NCBI GenBank assembly: GCA_020438665.1 | Contig: JAGQUE010000058.1 | Span: 1 to 13,203 of the forward strand | DNA: 13,203 bases | Reading direction: 5' to 3' | From: Nocardioidaceae bacterium | Lineage (GTDB): Bacteria; Actinomycetota; Actinomycetes; Propionibacteriales; Nocardioidaceae | Shown: one piece after another, positions 1 to 6,847 of the stretch | Layout: each line of letters opens with the position of its first letter | Numbering within the stretch: the first letter of the stretch is position 1 | Program-made: the position numbers and the translations under genes | Notes under the pieces: model-generated | What the model was told of the DNA's origin: nothing | Database searches by the model: none | What the model saw: the letters and a program-made list of their open reading frames with translations, nothing else

Positions 1-315
1 GCACCGAGGAAGTATCCCGAGGAGCTTCGGGAGCGGGCGATCAGGATGGCGGTCGATCTGCGGCGTGATCCAGCGACTCGGTCGGGTGCTCTGCGTCGGG
101 TCGGGGAGCAGCTGGGGATCAACCCCGAGACGCTGCGCAACTGGGTCCAGCAGGTCGAGATCGACGAGGGGGACCGTCCTGGCGTGACGACCGCCGAGGC
201 ACGGCGGATCGCCGCGTTGGAGCGTGAGGTCAAGGAGCTGCGGCGGGCCAATGAGATCTTGCGGACGGCGTCGGCGTTTTTCGCCGCGGCGGAGCTCGAC
301 CGCAAGCTGAAGTGA
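1..315 (+). CDS. IS3-family transposase OrfA, 5' partial
   Basis: The frame is open from the first base and reads A-P-R-K-Y-P-E-E-L-R-E-R, which is the N-terminus of IS3 OrfA proteins minus its start codon. The true start therefore lies just upstream of the window, not at the internal ATG at 46. A helix-turn-helix covers roughly residues 20-50 (motif LGINPETLRNWVQQ). A leucine-zipper-like helix follows near residues 70-90 (IAALEREVKELRRANEIL). In this family OrfA binds the terminal repeats and modulates OrfAB. The TGA stop at 313-315 overlaps the orfB GTG. A run of five T at 277-281 (G-TTT-TTC) is a possible -1 slippage site, and the -1 frame stays open from there into orfB. Confidence 0.9.
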   Translation, partial: APRKYPEELRERAIRMAVDLRRDPATRSGALRRVGEQLGINPETLRNWVQQVEIDEGDRPGVTTAEARRIAALEREVKELRRANEILRTASAFFAAAELDRKLK

Positions 316-1259
316 CTACCGCGGTGCTGGTCGACTACATCGACCAGCACCGGAGGAGGTTCGGGGTCGAGCCGATCTGCACCGTCTTGCGCAAGGCGGG
401 CATGCAGATCGCCCCGAGCACCTACTACGCCGCCAAGACTCGGCCACCCTCGGCGCGGGCGGTCGCCGATCAGGAGCGGTTGGCGGTGATCCGGCAGGTC
501 CACGCCGACAACTACGGCGTGTACGGGGTCAGGAAGATGCACGCCGAGCTGAACCGGCGCGGGCACCAGATCGCGCGGTGCACCGTGCACCGGCTGATGC
601 GTAGCGATGGGCTGCGCGGGATCAGCAGGGCCAAGGGACCACGCACCACGATCCCCGGTACTGGGCCAGATGCCCGGCCCGACCTGCTCGACCGCCAGTT
701 CCACGCGCCGGCACCCAACCGGGTCTGGGTCGCCGACATCACCTATTGCCGGACCTTCGCCGGCTGGGTCTACGCCGCGTTCGTCATCGATGTCTACTCC
801 CGCCGTGTGGTGGGCTGGCAGCTGTCGAAGAGCCTGCGCACCGACCTGGCCCTCGATGCCCTCGAGATGGGCCTGTGGACCCGTGAGCACGCCGGGCAGG
901 ACACCACCGGAGTGATCGCGCACTCGGACAAGGGCGTTCAGTACCTCGCGGTGCGCTACACCCAACGCCTGGCCGAGGCCGGCGCGGTCGCATCGGTCGG
1001 GTCCACCGGCGACTCCTATGACAATGCCCTGGCCGAGGCGTTCAACTCGCTCTTCAAAGCCGAACTCGTCCGCAACAAGGGGCCCTGGAAGAGCATCGAC
1101 GACCTCGAGATCGCGGTCGCCGAGTACATCGACTGGTTCAACCACCGAAGGCTCCACGGCGAGATCGGACTGATCCCACCCGCCGAGCACGAAGACAACT
1201 ACTACCGACACAACCCCGCGCCGACTACCGTCGACGCGTCAGTTCAGAGCCTCTACTGA
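312..1259 (+). CDS. IS3-family transposase OrfB (DDE catalytic subunit)
   Basis: This 315-aa protein has the HTH_21-type N-terminal region (YGVYGVRKMHAELNRRG) followed by a retroviral-integrase-like (rve) core. The catalytic triad is visible: Asp142 in WVADITY, Asp206 in HSDKGVQY and Glu242 in NALAEAFNSLFKAEL. The second Asp and the Glu are separated by 35 residues, the classic D(35)E spacing. The C-terminal WFNHRRLHGEIG motif is also typical. As a free protein it would start at GTG 312, overlapping the orfA stop as GTGA. IS3 elements usually make an OrfAB fusion by -1 frameshifting, and the relative frames here allow that. The length is normal and there are no internal stops. Confidence 0.92.
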   Translation: MTTAVLVDYIDQHRRRFGVEPICTVLRKAGMQIAPSTYYAAKTRPPSARAVADQERLAVIRQVHADNYGVYGVRKMHAELNRRGHQIARCTVHRLMRSDGLRGISRAKGPRTTIPGTGPDARPDLLDRQFHAPAPNRVWVADITYCRTFAGWVYAAFVIDVYSRRVVGWQLSKSLRTDLALDALEMGLWTREHAGQDTTGVIAHSDKGVQYLAVRYTQRLAEAGAVASVGSTGDSYDNALAEAFNSLFKAELVRNKGPWKSIDDLEIAVAEYIDWFNHRRLHGEIGLIPPAEHEDNYYRHNPAPTTVDASVQSLY

Positions 1260-1270
1260 ACCCGGCACGC

Positions 1271-1289
1271 GACGGATTGTTGAACCGTC
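1271..1289 (+). other. Imperfect hairpin just after the IS transposase
   Basis: GACGG at 1271-1275 pairs with CCGTC at 1285-1289, with partial inner pairing (TT/AA), 11 bases after the orfB stop. It could be a weak terminator or part of the right end of the IS. Nothing in the window distinguishes these, and there is no T tract. Confidence 0.25.
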
Positions 1290-1338
1290 GGGTGGAGGCT
1301 GGGCGGTACAGGGGGAGCCGTCGATTCACCGAGACGAC

Positions 1339-1770
1339 GTGCTGTCTATTGGGATGGAGAGCACCCTGTGTCTGGACAAGGCGGGCACCGTTCAACTGAC
1401 CGGGGTCAAGCCCGTAGCTGGGGTCGGCCTACGCGTGCGAGGGTTCGGCCTCCGACCGAACCAGAACTGGAAGCCGACCCAGGGGGCTCCGGGCTTGTTC
1501 CTCGGTGTTGAGCGCCCTTCCTCGAGGCACTTCGGATTCACGGGTCGTACCGTCGACGCAGTGTGCGATGAGACGACCGGCGCCGGCTATGAGCTCGCCG
1601 TCCGCGTGGAAAAGACGGCGGTCGGGCCCGCCCAGGCCGCTGGCTGGCGTGTGGGTTACCAGAGCGACGGTCAGGCCGCGAGCGTGGTCATCAAGCTCGG
1701 GATCAACCTCTGCCCAGACCAGCGGATCACACCCACTCGGTGTCCCGACCCCGACATGTCGCAACAGTGA
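1339..1770 (+). pseudogene. Likely 5'-truncated secreted or lipoprotein-type frame
   Basis: The frame encodes up to 143 aa from a GTG at 1339, but it stays open upstream into the IS with no stop, no ribosome-binding site and no signal peptide. The translation looks like real protein: strands such as CLDKAGTVQLTGV and GYELAVRVEKTAVGPAQAAGWRVGYQ, and well-biased third positions over most of its length. Three cysteines are visible (CLDK, VCDE and LCPD contexts). Its beta-rich composition resembles the C-terminal part of small secreted or lipoprotein-type proteins common in Nocardioides-like actinomycetes. That resemblance is recalled, not computed. I infer that the IS insertion removed the promoter and signal peptide. 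It could instead be an intact short cytoplasmic protein. No function is assigned. Confidence 0.42.
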
Positions 1771-1914
1771 CGCCCGGACCGGCCGAGCCATTCACCTCGA
1801 CATAATCGACGCTGACTGCAGCAGACCCCGTCGCCCGTCTGGCGGCGGTGTGACGTGGCCGCTCTCGCCGATAGAACGTGAGTTCCGCCTCTTTGTCACT
1901 CCCTGTAGGCCAAT

Positions 1915-2115
1915 ATGTGTGCCGTGAGCATCGTGACTCGGGTTCTGCTTGTCTGCGACAGTTGTGGGCGCATTTGGCAGGAGGACCCTGAACCGCGCAC
2001 GTCCAGTCGCCCCGGCGAGTCAGGTACCGCTCAACGCGGCGATGCCAGACGTGCCGGCTGGGTGAAGTGGCGTGACGCCACCGACTACTGCCCAAATTGT
2101 CCTCCGCCACCCTAA
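1915..2115 (+). CDS. Small protein with two CxxC pairs (zinc-ribbon-like)
   Basis: This 66-aa protein carries CDSC at residues 14-17 and CPNC at 59-62, spaced like the two knuckles of a zinc ribbon. Between them is a charged segment ending in DARRAGWVKWRDATDYCPNC. The pattern of an N-terminal CxxC, then ARRxGW, then a C-terminal CPxC recurs in small actinobacterial proteins of unknown role. I infer that it binds zinc. The ATG at 1915 has no clear Shine-Dalgarno; in-frame GTG codons at 1924 and 1933 are alternative starts. The TAA stop at 2113-2115 precedes a hairpin. Base composition is intermediate, so it may belong to the variable region. No molecular function can be given. Confidence 0.55.
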   Translation: MCAVSIVTRVLLVCDSCGRIWQEDPEPRTSSRPGESGTAQRGDARRAGWVKWRDATDYCPNCPPPP

Positions 2116-2149
2116 TCCCCTAAGGGCCAGCGGGCGCAGGGACGACAGC

Positions 2150-2185
2150 GTCGCGCCAGCCGCCGACCGCTCATGGCGGCGCGAC
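2150..2185. terminator. Hairpin between convergent genes
   Basis: GTCGCGCC at 2150-2157 is perfectly repeated in inverted form at 2178-2185 around a 20-base loop, which has some further GCC/GGC pairing. It lies between the stop of the plus-strand small gene (2115) and the stop of the minus-strand membrane protein (2200), where a bidirectional terminator is expected. There is no T tract, as is usual in high-G+C actinomycetes. Confidence 0.5.
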
Positions 2186-2199
2186 ACGGCCCCGAGAGG

Positions 2200-3087
2200 T
2201 TAGGGGCGGGCGCCTTCTCTTCCCTTTGGCGCCTGCCGGTTGCCAGCGAATGAGGCGGGTCTAGCACCCGGCTCCTTAAGGAGTTCGGTCACCGACTCGA
2301 GGTTTTTCGCCAGATCCTCATCTGTCAGCGTGGTGACGAAGAGGAGGGTCGTTGGCTGCATGCCATCGTGAACGAGGCGCTCCCGAAGGTCTTCCTGCCA
2401 TGACAGGGACCAGTCCGCATCGGTCACCACCAGCACAGCTGGAGCGTCGGCGAAGCCAAGCGCCCGTCGAACGCGCGCGACCAGCCGAGTCGTTCTACCC
2501 GTCCCCGGCGGAGCGGCGGGATCGAAAACCACGAGGACGCTCTCGACCGGGGCTTGGTCGGGGTCAGTGATGAGGCGGGCGTCCCACGGCCTTGCGGGAT
2601 CGGCATTCTCCACAACAAGAAGGCCATGTTCGGCGCCCAAGCGCTCGAGCTTCTCGAGCACTGCCTGCTCGAAAACTCGCCACCAAGACGCATCTGCCTG
2701 CACTTGCGATGCTAGAAACCGCTCCAGCGGTGTTCGCGCCACTTCAACTGCGACCTCTGCGACTTCTGACCGATCAGCCCCGGACGCCACCGCGTGGCGC
2801 ACGCGGCGAGCGCGGTGGAACTCGGCTGACTTGTCGCCCCATGTGAAACGTGATGGCCACTGACCGAGCGCAGCCACCACGAGGAAGACAGCACCGATCA
2901 GCGCGATTGCTGCGGTTCCAATCTCGTTGTCGGCAGCTAGAACGGAGATACCAGCCGTCACGAGGAGGGCGGCACCAGAAACTGCAAGGAGTGTGCGCCA
3001 CCAAATCGCCAGGCTCAGAGGCTCCACGGCGTCCTGGTCACTCAGTTCGTGGTGTCCGCTTGGGTTATCGCTCACGTCGGCGACCAT
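2200..3087 (-). CDS. Two-helix membrane protein with cytoplasmic domain, possible ABC-3C accessory
   Basis: This 295-aa protein has no recognised family. Two hydrophobic helices lie at about residues 31-52 (WRTLLAVSGAALLVTAGISVLA) and 56-75 (a hairpin), so both termini probably face the cytoplasm. The remaining ~220 residues form a soluble domain: a helical stretch (residues 90-150), then an alternating strand/helix region containing SVLVVFDP, a helix RLVARVRRAL, APAVLVVTDADW and TTLLFVTTLTDEDL. That alternation is compatible with a Rossmann-like or a degenerate restriction-endonuclase-like fold, but no catalytic signature is clear. The gene starts 139 bases after the ATPase stop on the same strand and shares the lower-G+C composition. 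It may be a membrane-acting partner of the ABC-3C genes or an independent cargo gene. The ATG lacks a clear ribosome-binding site. Confidence 0.7.
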   Translation of the reverse strand: MVADVSDNPSGHHELSDQDAVEPLSLAIWWRTLLAVSGAALLVTAGISVLAADNEIGTAAIALIGAVFLVVAALGQWPSRFTWGDKSAEFHRARRVRHAVASGADRSEVAEVAVEVARTPLERFLASQVQADASWWRVFEQAVLEKLERLGAEHGLLVVENADPARPWDARLITDPDQAPVESVLVVFDPAAPPGTGRTTRLVARVRRALGFADAPAVLVVTDADWSLSWQEDLRERLVHDGMQPTTLLFVTTLTDEDLAKNLESVTELLKEPGARPASFAGNRQAPKGREGARP

Positions 3088-3226
3088 ACAGACTCGCGGC
3101 GGACTCGTGCGGTCGACTACCGGTCAGGTCACATCGGGGATGGTTCCCCCGAACACCCGGGTAGCTATCGAACCGGAAGGGCACATCGCCGCGGCCGCGC
3201 TCGGCATGAAGGTCGCGAGCTGCGAC

Positions 3227-5266
3227 CTAGCCCTCGGATGTTGACACGAATTGGAGAAGCTTCCTGCCTGGGGGCTGGTCGAGTAGGTGATACTTCGCCC
3301 CGCCAATCATCTCGCGCAGGCTCGGACTGGTTTCACTTGTCGCGATAAGAATCTGCCCGCCGGCGGCTGCTTCCTCCGCAGCCTGCTGGAGCAACTCCCG
3401 ATAGCTTTCTTTGGCCGTCTCCTGCTGGCGAGGCTCGTCGAAAATCAAGAGTCCGGGGTGATTTCCGCCGTGAGCAAGGCCGGCATGCATGAAGCTGATC
3501 AAGTACGCCCAAATCACGCGGATCATGTCGCTAGCCGAGAGATCAAAGCCGAGGTCGAATCCCTCGTGTGCCGGGCGATAGGTATCGCGGCTGATATCAA
3601 CGGAGGCTGGCGATAGCGAACTGAAGTGATAGCGAGCTAGCTGAAGCCTCAGTTCGCGCTCAAGGTCGGAAAGGGTGGCTTCATCGGAAGGAGTCAAGCC
3701 CTCCTCAGCCAGCCCACGGAGCAGTTCGCGATTCTCCGCCCACCGCGCGTGGATGGCCTCCAGCCGACTCCGATGTTGGAACAGTTCCTGACGGCGCTCC
3801 TCGAATCGCTCGATTCGCAGCCGCAGGGCGACAATTGCATTCACGGTCGCCAGTGATGGCGTCGAACTGCGACTGGTCAGACTGTCTCGGAGAGCGCGTA
3901 TGTCGCTGCGCGCCTGTCGACTCGACTGTCGGAGGCTCTCCTTGCGTCTAGCCAACGCCCGCGTCACCCGTTCGGTGTCCCTCTGCATCGCTGCGAAGGT
4001 GGCTAGCTGCTGCTCGATGAACTTGATGTTGTCAGCTTTTGTCATCACGTGAGCAGACACCACCGAGCCGTCGTGCAGCTCCTGATGACAGGTCGGGCAC
4101 ACTTGGTCCGCCAGCATAGAGACGGATTGCGATGACCCGAGCCGCTCAAGCACGACGGAGTCCTTGTGTCGCTGCAAGTCCTCATCCAGAGCTTCGATTC
4201 GCAGTGCCAACTGATCCCGGCGCCGCTCGTACTCGGCCAGTTCCTCGCTCACAGCGGCGTGACCAGCAAGAATTCTCTCAAGGCGGGCCTGCTTCTCCGC
4301 CAACTGTTGTTCGAGGTCCTCCGCGGCCTCTCCCACTGTCGGAGCGTCAACGGCTTCTAGCCGCGAAATTTCGCTCCGAAGGGCGGCAAGGCCCTCATCG
4401 ACGTCTAGCCAGTCATCGCCGACGAACAACTGGGGGTGCGCTGAGCTGGCCACGAACGGAGCTGAGATCCGATCTGGAAGAGCGGAGACAACCGCTCCCG
4501 CCCCATCGGCCGCCCGAGCGTAGGCAGTCAATTCCTCTTGCCACTCCGCCTCTATGATGCCGCCCGCGGATCGCAGGCGCTGACGGGCCAAAATCCGCTG
4601 AAAGACCTCGAGAGAGAGGAGGTACTCGGGGGATCGTTTGGCAACGTCTCGGATGCCTAGATAGGTCGGGATGCGTGCCTGGACGCCGGACCAACCATGC
4701 TTCTGCTCAACGTAGAAGTAGGGAAAGAGGCACTCGAGGTACAGCGGACCCTCAGTTCCGTCCATCCGGGTTACGACAGGAAGTCGCCAGCCCACCCACT
4801 CCGCGAGAAAGCGATGAAAACCGGCCTCTCGCTGCGCGGCTCCACTTCGTCGAACGAAATAGTCGCGGCGCGTGTAGTCGCCGGGCGAAGACAGCGCCGG
4901 CCCAAGGGCTACTTGAACCAACTGCGGACTGACCGCGGAGTTCTTCACGCTCCGCTCAATCGCGATGGTCTCGCCGTTGCCGTTCTCGACCTCCAAGAGG
5001 ACTGACGATGTGATGACTGGCAGAATCTCGCCGTCGACCTCGACGTAGTCGGTCATCGAGTGAGGCAGTGGAATATCCCTCCGGGCGCTCAACATGCCTT
5101 CCAGGCCCAGCGCGTAAATGATGCTCTGAAGCACCGTAGACTTTCCGCTCGAGTTGTCAGCTCTGAGGACGTTCAACCCGTCCGCGAATGCCAAGTCCAT
5201 GCCGACACGACCCCGCCGGGTCTCAATTCGGACGGAGATGGCTCGTAGCCGAAGCGTTGCGTTCAC
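3227..5266 (-). CDS. Rad50/SMC-like ABC ATPase of an ABC three-component system
   Basis: The 679-aa protein has the split ABC ATPase plan. Walker A is near residues 35-43 (ADNSSGKST, Lys42), followed by a strand-rich N-lobe. Coiled coil runs from about 270 to 540, broken by a zinc-hook-like CPTC at residues 390-393 (context VCPTCHQEL). The C-lobe has a degenerate signature region (DLSASDMIRVIWAY) and Walker B LLIFDEP with Asp610/Glu611, then ILIATSE. The FDEPRQQE ending and overall form recall DUF3732-type ATPases of ABC-3C systems. An upstream ATG at 5365 exists, but I prefer GTG at 5266. It overlaps the previous stop as GTGA, has GGAG five bases upstream, and begins the homologous-looking sequence VNATLRLRAISVR. 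GTG at 5272 is an alternative. It probably acts as a dimeric DNA- or complex-sensing motor that controls the linked effector. Confidence 0.88.
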   Translation of the reverse strand: MNATLRLRAISVRIETRRGRVGMDLAFADGLNVLRADNSSGKSTVLQSIIYALGLEGMLSARRDIPLPHSMTDYVEVDGEILPVITSSVLLEVENGNGETIAIERSVKNSAVSPQLVQVALGPALSSPGDYTRRDYFVRRSGAAQREAGFHRFLAEWVGWRLPVVTRMDGTEGPLYLECLFPYFYVEQKHGWSGVQARIPTYLGIRDVAKRSPEYLLSLEVFQRILARQRLRSAGGIIEAEWQEELTAYARAADGAGAVVSALPDRISAPFVASSAHPQLFVGDDWLDVDEGLAALRSEISRLEAVDAPTVGEAAEDLEQQLAEKQARLERILAGHAAVSEELAEYERRRDQLALRIEALDEDLQRHKDSVVLERLGSSQSVSMLADQVCPTCHQELHDGSVVSAHVMTKADNIKFIEQQLATFAAMQRDTERVTRALARRKESLRQSSRQARSDIRALRDSLTSRSSTPSLATVNAIVALRLRIERFEERRQELFQHRSRLEAIHARWAENRELLRGLAEEGLTPSDEATLSDLERELRLQLARYHFSSLSPASVDISRDTYRPAHEGFDLGFDLSASDMIRVIWAYLISFMHAGLAHGGNHPGLLIFDEPRQQETAKESYRELLQQAAEEAAAGGQILIATSETSPSLREMIGGAKYHLLDQPPGRKLLQFVSTSEG

Positions 5267-5748
5267 TTCCACTCCAAGAGTTCGCGGATGGACTTCTGGG
5301 TGATCCTTCGTGGCAGGGCATCTAGGAACGACTTCTCCACATCCAGCACTCCTCGCGCTGCCCACGCGTCAACCGCTAACTGTTTCCCTGCGGGCAGGAG
5401 GACCAGATTCACATTCGAATCGACGGCGATGAGACCCGCACCGATGGCCAGATCCATCGTGGCGGTAAGACTAGGGTCAAACCGCACCAACAGTTCGTCT
5501 GGGTCTTGTTCTTGCTTATGCCAGCGAAGGAACAGCCTCCGACTACGAGGCGAACGAATCGCCCACCACAGAACATGCGCCGCTTGCATGCTGGCCTTTC
5601 CCCCGTGACTTCGATCGAGAATGAGGCAAAGGACGACCAACCGCCAGGCAAGTCTCAGGTCCCCAGGCACGGGCTCCGCGCGCTCGGCGAAGGCGACTCG
5701 GGCCTCGCCCGTCTCGAAGAGTTGCCGCAGTGCTTGGTATTCGCTCAT
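5263..5748 (-). CDS. Middle component (MC) of an ABC three-component system
   Basis: This 161-aa protein is mostly alpha-helical. An N-terminal helical half contains LRLAWRLVVLCLILDRSHGGKASMQAAHVLWWAI. A winged-helix-like C-terminal half holds MDLAIGAGLIAV, a beta hairpin (NVNLVLLPAGKQLAV), and the ending LDALPRRITQKSIRELLEW. Small proteins of this size and layout, placed directly before a DUF3732/Rad50-like ATPase, are the middle components of ABC-3C systems; I rely on context plus this layout for the call. The start is ATG 5748, overlapping the upstream stop as ATGA. A more upstream start at 5772 would overlap the first gene by 28 bases. It probably bridges the ATPase and the effector-type subunit. 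The assignment is good by position and moderate by sequence. Confidence 0.75.
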   Translation of the reverse strand: MSEYQALRQLFETGEARVAFAERAEPVPGDLRLAWRLVVLCLILDRSHGGKASMQAAHVLWWAIRSPRSRRLFLRWHKQEQDPDELLVRFDPSLTATMDLAIGAGLIAVDSNVNLVLLPAGKQLAVDAWAARGVLDVEKSFLDALPRRITQKSIRELLEWK

Positions 5749-6647
5749 GACGTTTCGAAGTCCAGGGGGCATCGCATGATCCAGTCCGCGACGGTCGCCC
5801 AGGCGATCGTCTCCGCGATTGCTCCCGAGATGGACGGCGCGTCCCGCGCGATCTCATCGCGCAGCGCGTCCGCCACCTCGGTCACGACTCGCATGGAGGT
5901 ATTGGAAGACGCCGGAAACTCAAGCGGTAGGCGCTTCTCGCGCCGCGATCGACAACTTTGCGCTGCGGTCCAGTGATCCGGGTAGCGCTCCCGAAGTTGC
6001 AGGAGCGCGTTCTCTCCGTCGAGGAACTGGTAGGTCAGGGAGTCGAGCGCAGCGCTCAAGGCGCCTCCAGTCAACCCGAGTTTCTGGAACTTACGCGAAG
6101 CGTCATCCAGAAGTGACGAGTGATCGCCCGCCCAAGAGCTAACACGCTCCTCTGTCACCAGTTCGGGAATGACCAGCTGTGCTGGGATCGAGACGATGGC
6201 GGCGCGCTCGACTGGATAGTGATGGTCCGTGACGACAACAATTTTGAAGTCCGGATGGATGAAGTCGAGTCCCATAGCAAGAACGTCGGCAACCTTCCTC
6301 ACGGCGTGCTCCAAGAGGAACCGCGAATCCAGGCGGTGCACCATGAAGACGTAGCGCTCGATCTGCAGGTCACCGAGGATCTTCTTCAGCTCAGCCTTGT
6401 TCTTCTCTAGCTTGTTGAGGTCGGCAGTCAGTTTGTCCCGTTGAGCTTCGTAGAGATCCTGCGTGGACAACGGTTCCAGCGCCGCGTAACACTGGAAAGC
6501 GCAGCCATCGAGGGAGAACGCCTCGATTCCGAGGTCCCCGAGATGCCTGTCCGGAACCTCCTGAAGGGAGTGATCCGCGTAGCGCTTGTGCAGGAGCATG
6601 AGGCAGTAGTCCTGCCATTCCCGCCCCTCCCAGATTCGGTAGGCCAC
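5745..6647 (-). CDS. ABC-3C effector-type protein with nuclease-like N-terminal region
   Basis: This is a 300-aa product from GTG 6647, which follows a GGAGGGGGG run at good distance and directly precedes the conserved-looking YRIWEGREWQDYCLMLLHKRY. The frame extends upstream to an ATG at 6845, but that stretch is arginine/proline/cysteine-rich and unlike protein. Residues 31-54 read VPDRHLGDLGIEAF then CAFQCYA. This resembles the GDxGxD...QxK core of Mrr-type PD-(D/E)xK nucleases, with Asp38 and Glu42 but Gln52-x-Tyr54 in place of Gln-x-Lys. A helical linker (QRDKLTADLNKLEKNKAELKKILGDL), an alpha/beta region (KIVVVTDHHYPVERAAIVSIP) and a helical C-terminus follow. First gene of the operon; its stop overlaps the next start. 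In ABC-3C loci this position holds the effector plus ABC-3C C-terminal domain. The nuclease assignment is inferred. Confidence 0.72.
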   Translation of the reverse strand: MAYRIWEGREWQDYCLMLLHKRYADHSLQEVPDRHLGDLGIEAFSLDGCAFQCYAALEPLSTQDLYEAQRDKLTADLNKLEKNKAELKKILGDLQIERYVFMVHRLDSRFLLEHAVRKVADVLAMGLDFIHPDFKIVVVTDHHYPVERAAIVSIPAQLVIPELVTEERVSSWAGDHSSLLDDASRKFQKLGLTGGALSAALDSLTYQFLDGENALLQLRERYPDHWTAAQSCRSRREKRLPLEFPASSNTSMRVVTEVADALRDEIARDAPSISGAIAETIAWATVADWIMRCPLDFETS

Positions 6648-6690
6648 CCAACCCCCCTCCGAGAACAAACCTAGTGGTTCGCGGCAACAA

Positions 6691-6711
6691 TACGGGCGAG
6701 CTCGGCCCGTA
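6691..6711. promoter_or_regulatory. Near-perfect palindrome upstream of the ABC-3C operon
   Basis: TACGGGC at 6691-6697 and GCCCGTA at 6705-6711 form perfect arms around GAGCTCG, itself nearly self-complementary. The centre lies about 54 bases upstream of the GTG start on the minus strand. It could be an operator or a leader hairpin. A TATTGT -10-like hexamer overlaps its proximal edge on the minus strand, but I see no convincing -35, so promoter assignment is weak. Confidence 0.45.
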
Positions 6712-6847
6712 AGGAGGTATTGACACGGTTGGCCACCGCGACCGAGTCGTTCCGCGGCGTGGAGCAATGCCCCGAAGGGGTGACGAGTCGAAGGCATGCA
6801 GCGTGACACGGAGCTCAGGCTAGGAGCGCCCGCCGACACCGTCACTC

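Larger units (their letters stand above)
1..1259 (+). mobile_element. IS3-family insertion sequence, left end outside the window
   Basis: The element carries the two overlapping frames typical of IS3: a short helix-turn-helix orfA and a DDE-type orfB in the -1 frame relative to it. The window opens inside orfA, so the left terminal inverted repeat is missing, and without it the right end cannot be fixed. The element probably ends within the 80 bases after the orfB stop. Both frames look intact where visible, so the copy may still be functional. Its position next to a 5'-truncated frame and a lower-G+C block fits insertion at the edge of a variable region. Confidence 0.85.

Noticed and set aside
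1429..1791. Minus-strand 120-codon frame opposite the truncated secreted-type frame
   Set aside because: The composition is typical of antisense; the plus-strand frame has better strand-like patterns and third-position bias.
3141..3244. 34-codon plus-strand frame (MVPPNTRVAIEPEGHIAAAA...) in the gap after the ATPase
   Set aside because: The translation looks mildly protein-like, but it has no ribosome-binding site and runs over the ATPase stop. It is too short to support without homologues.
4132..5005. Several plus-strand frames of 85-141 codons within the ATPase gene
   Set aside because: They are Arg/Pro-rich antisense shadows; the coiled-coil ATPase frame on the other strand is convincing throughout.
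5267..5365. N-terminal extension of the ATPase to ATG 5365
   Set aside because: It would overlap the middle-component gene by about 100 bases; GTG 5266 gives the GTGA overlap and a typical ABC N-terminus.
6706..6720. Strong plus-strand ribosome-binding-like AAGGAGG near 6711
   Set aside because: No plus-strand frame with coding character starts downstream; it is part of the sequence next to the palindrome.
6648..6845. N-terminal extension of the ABC-3C effector to ATG 6845
   Set aside because: The added 66 residues are low-complexity and span the palindrome, whereas GTG 6647 has a strong Shine-Dalgarno and begins the plausible protein sequence.
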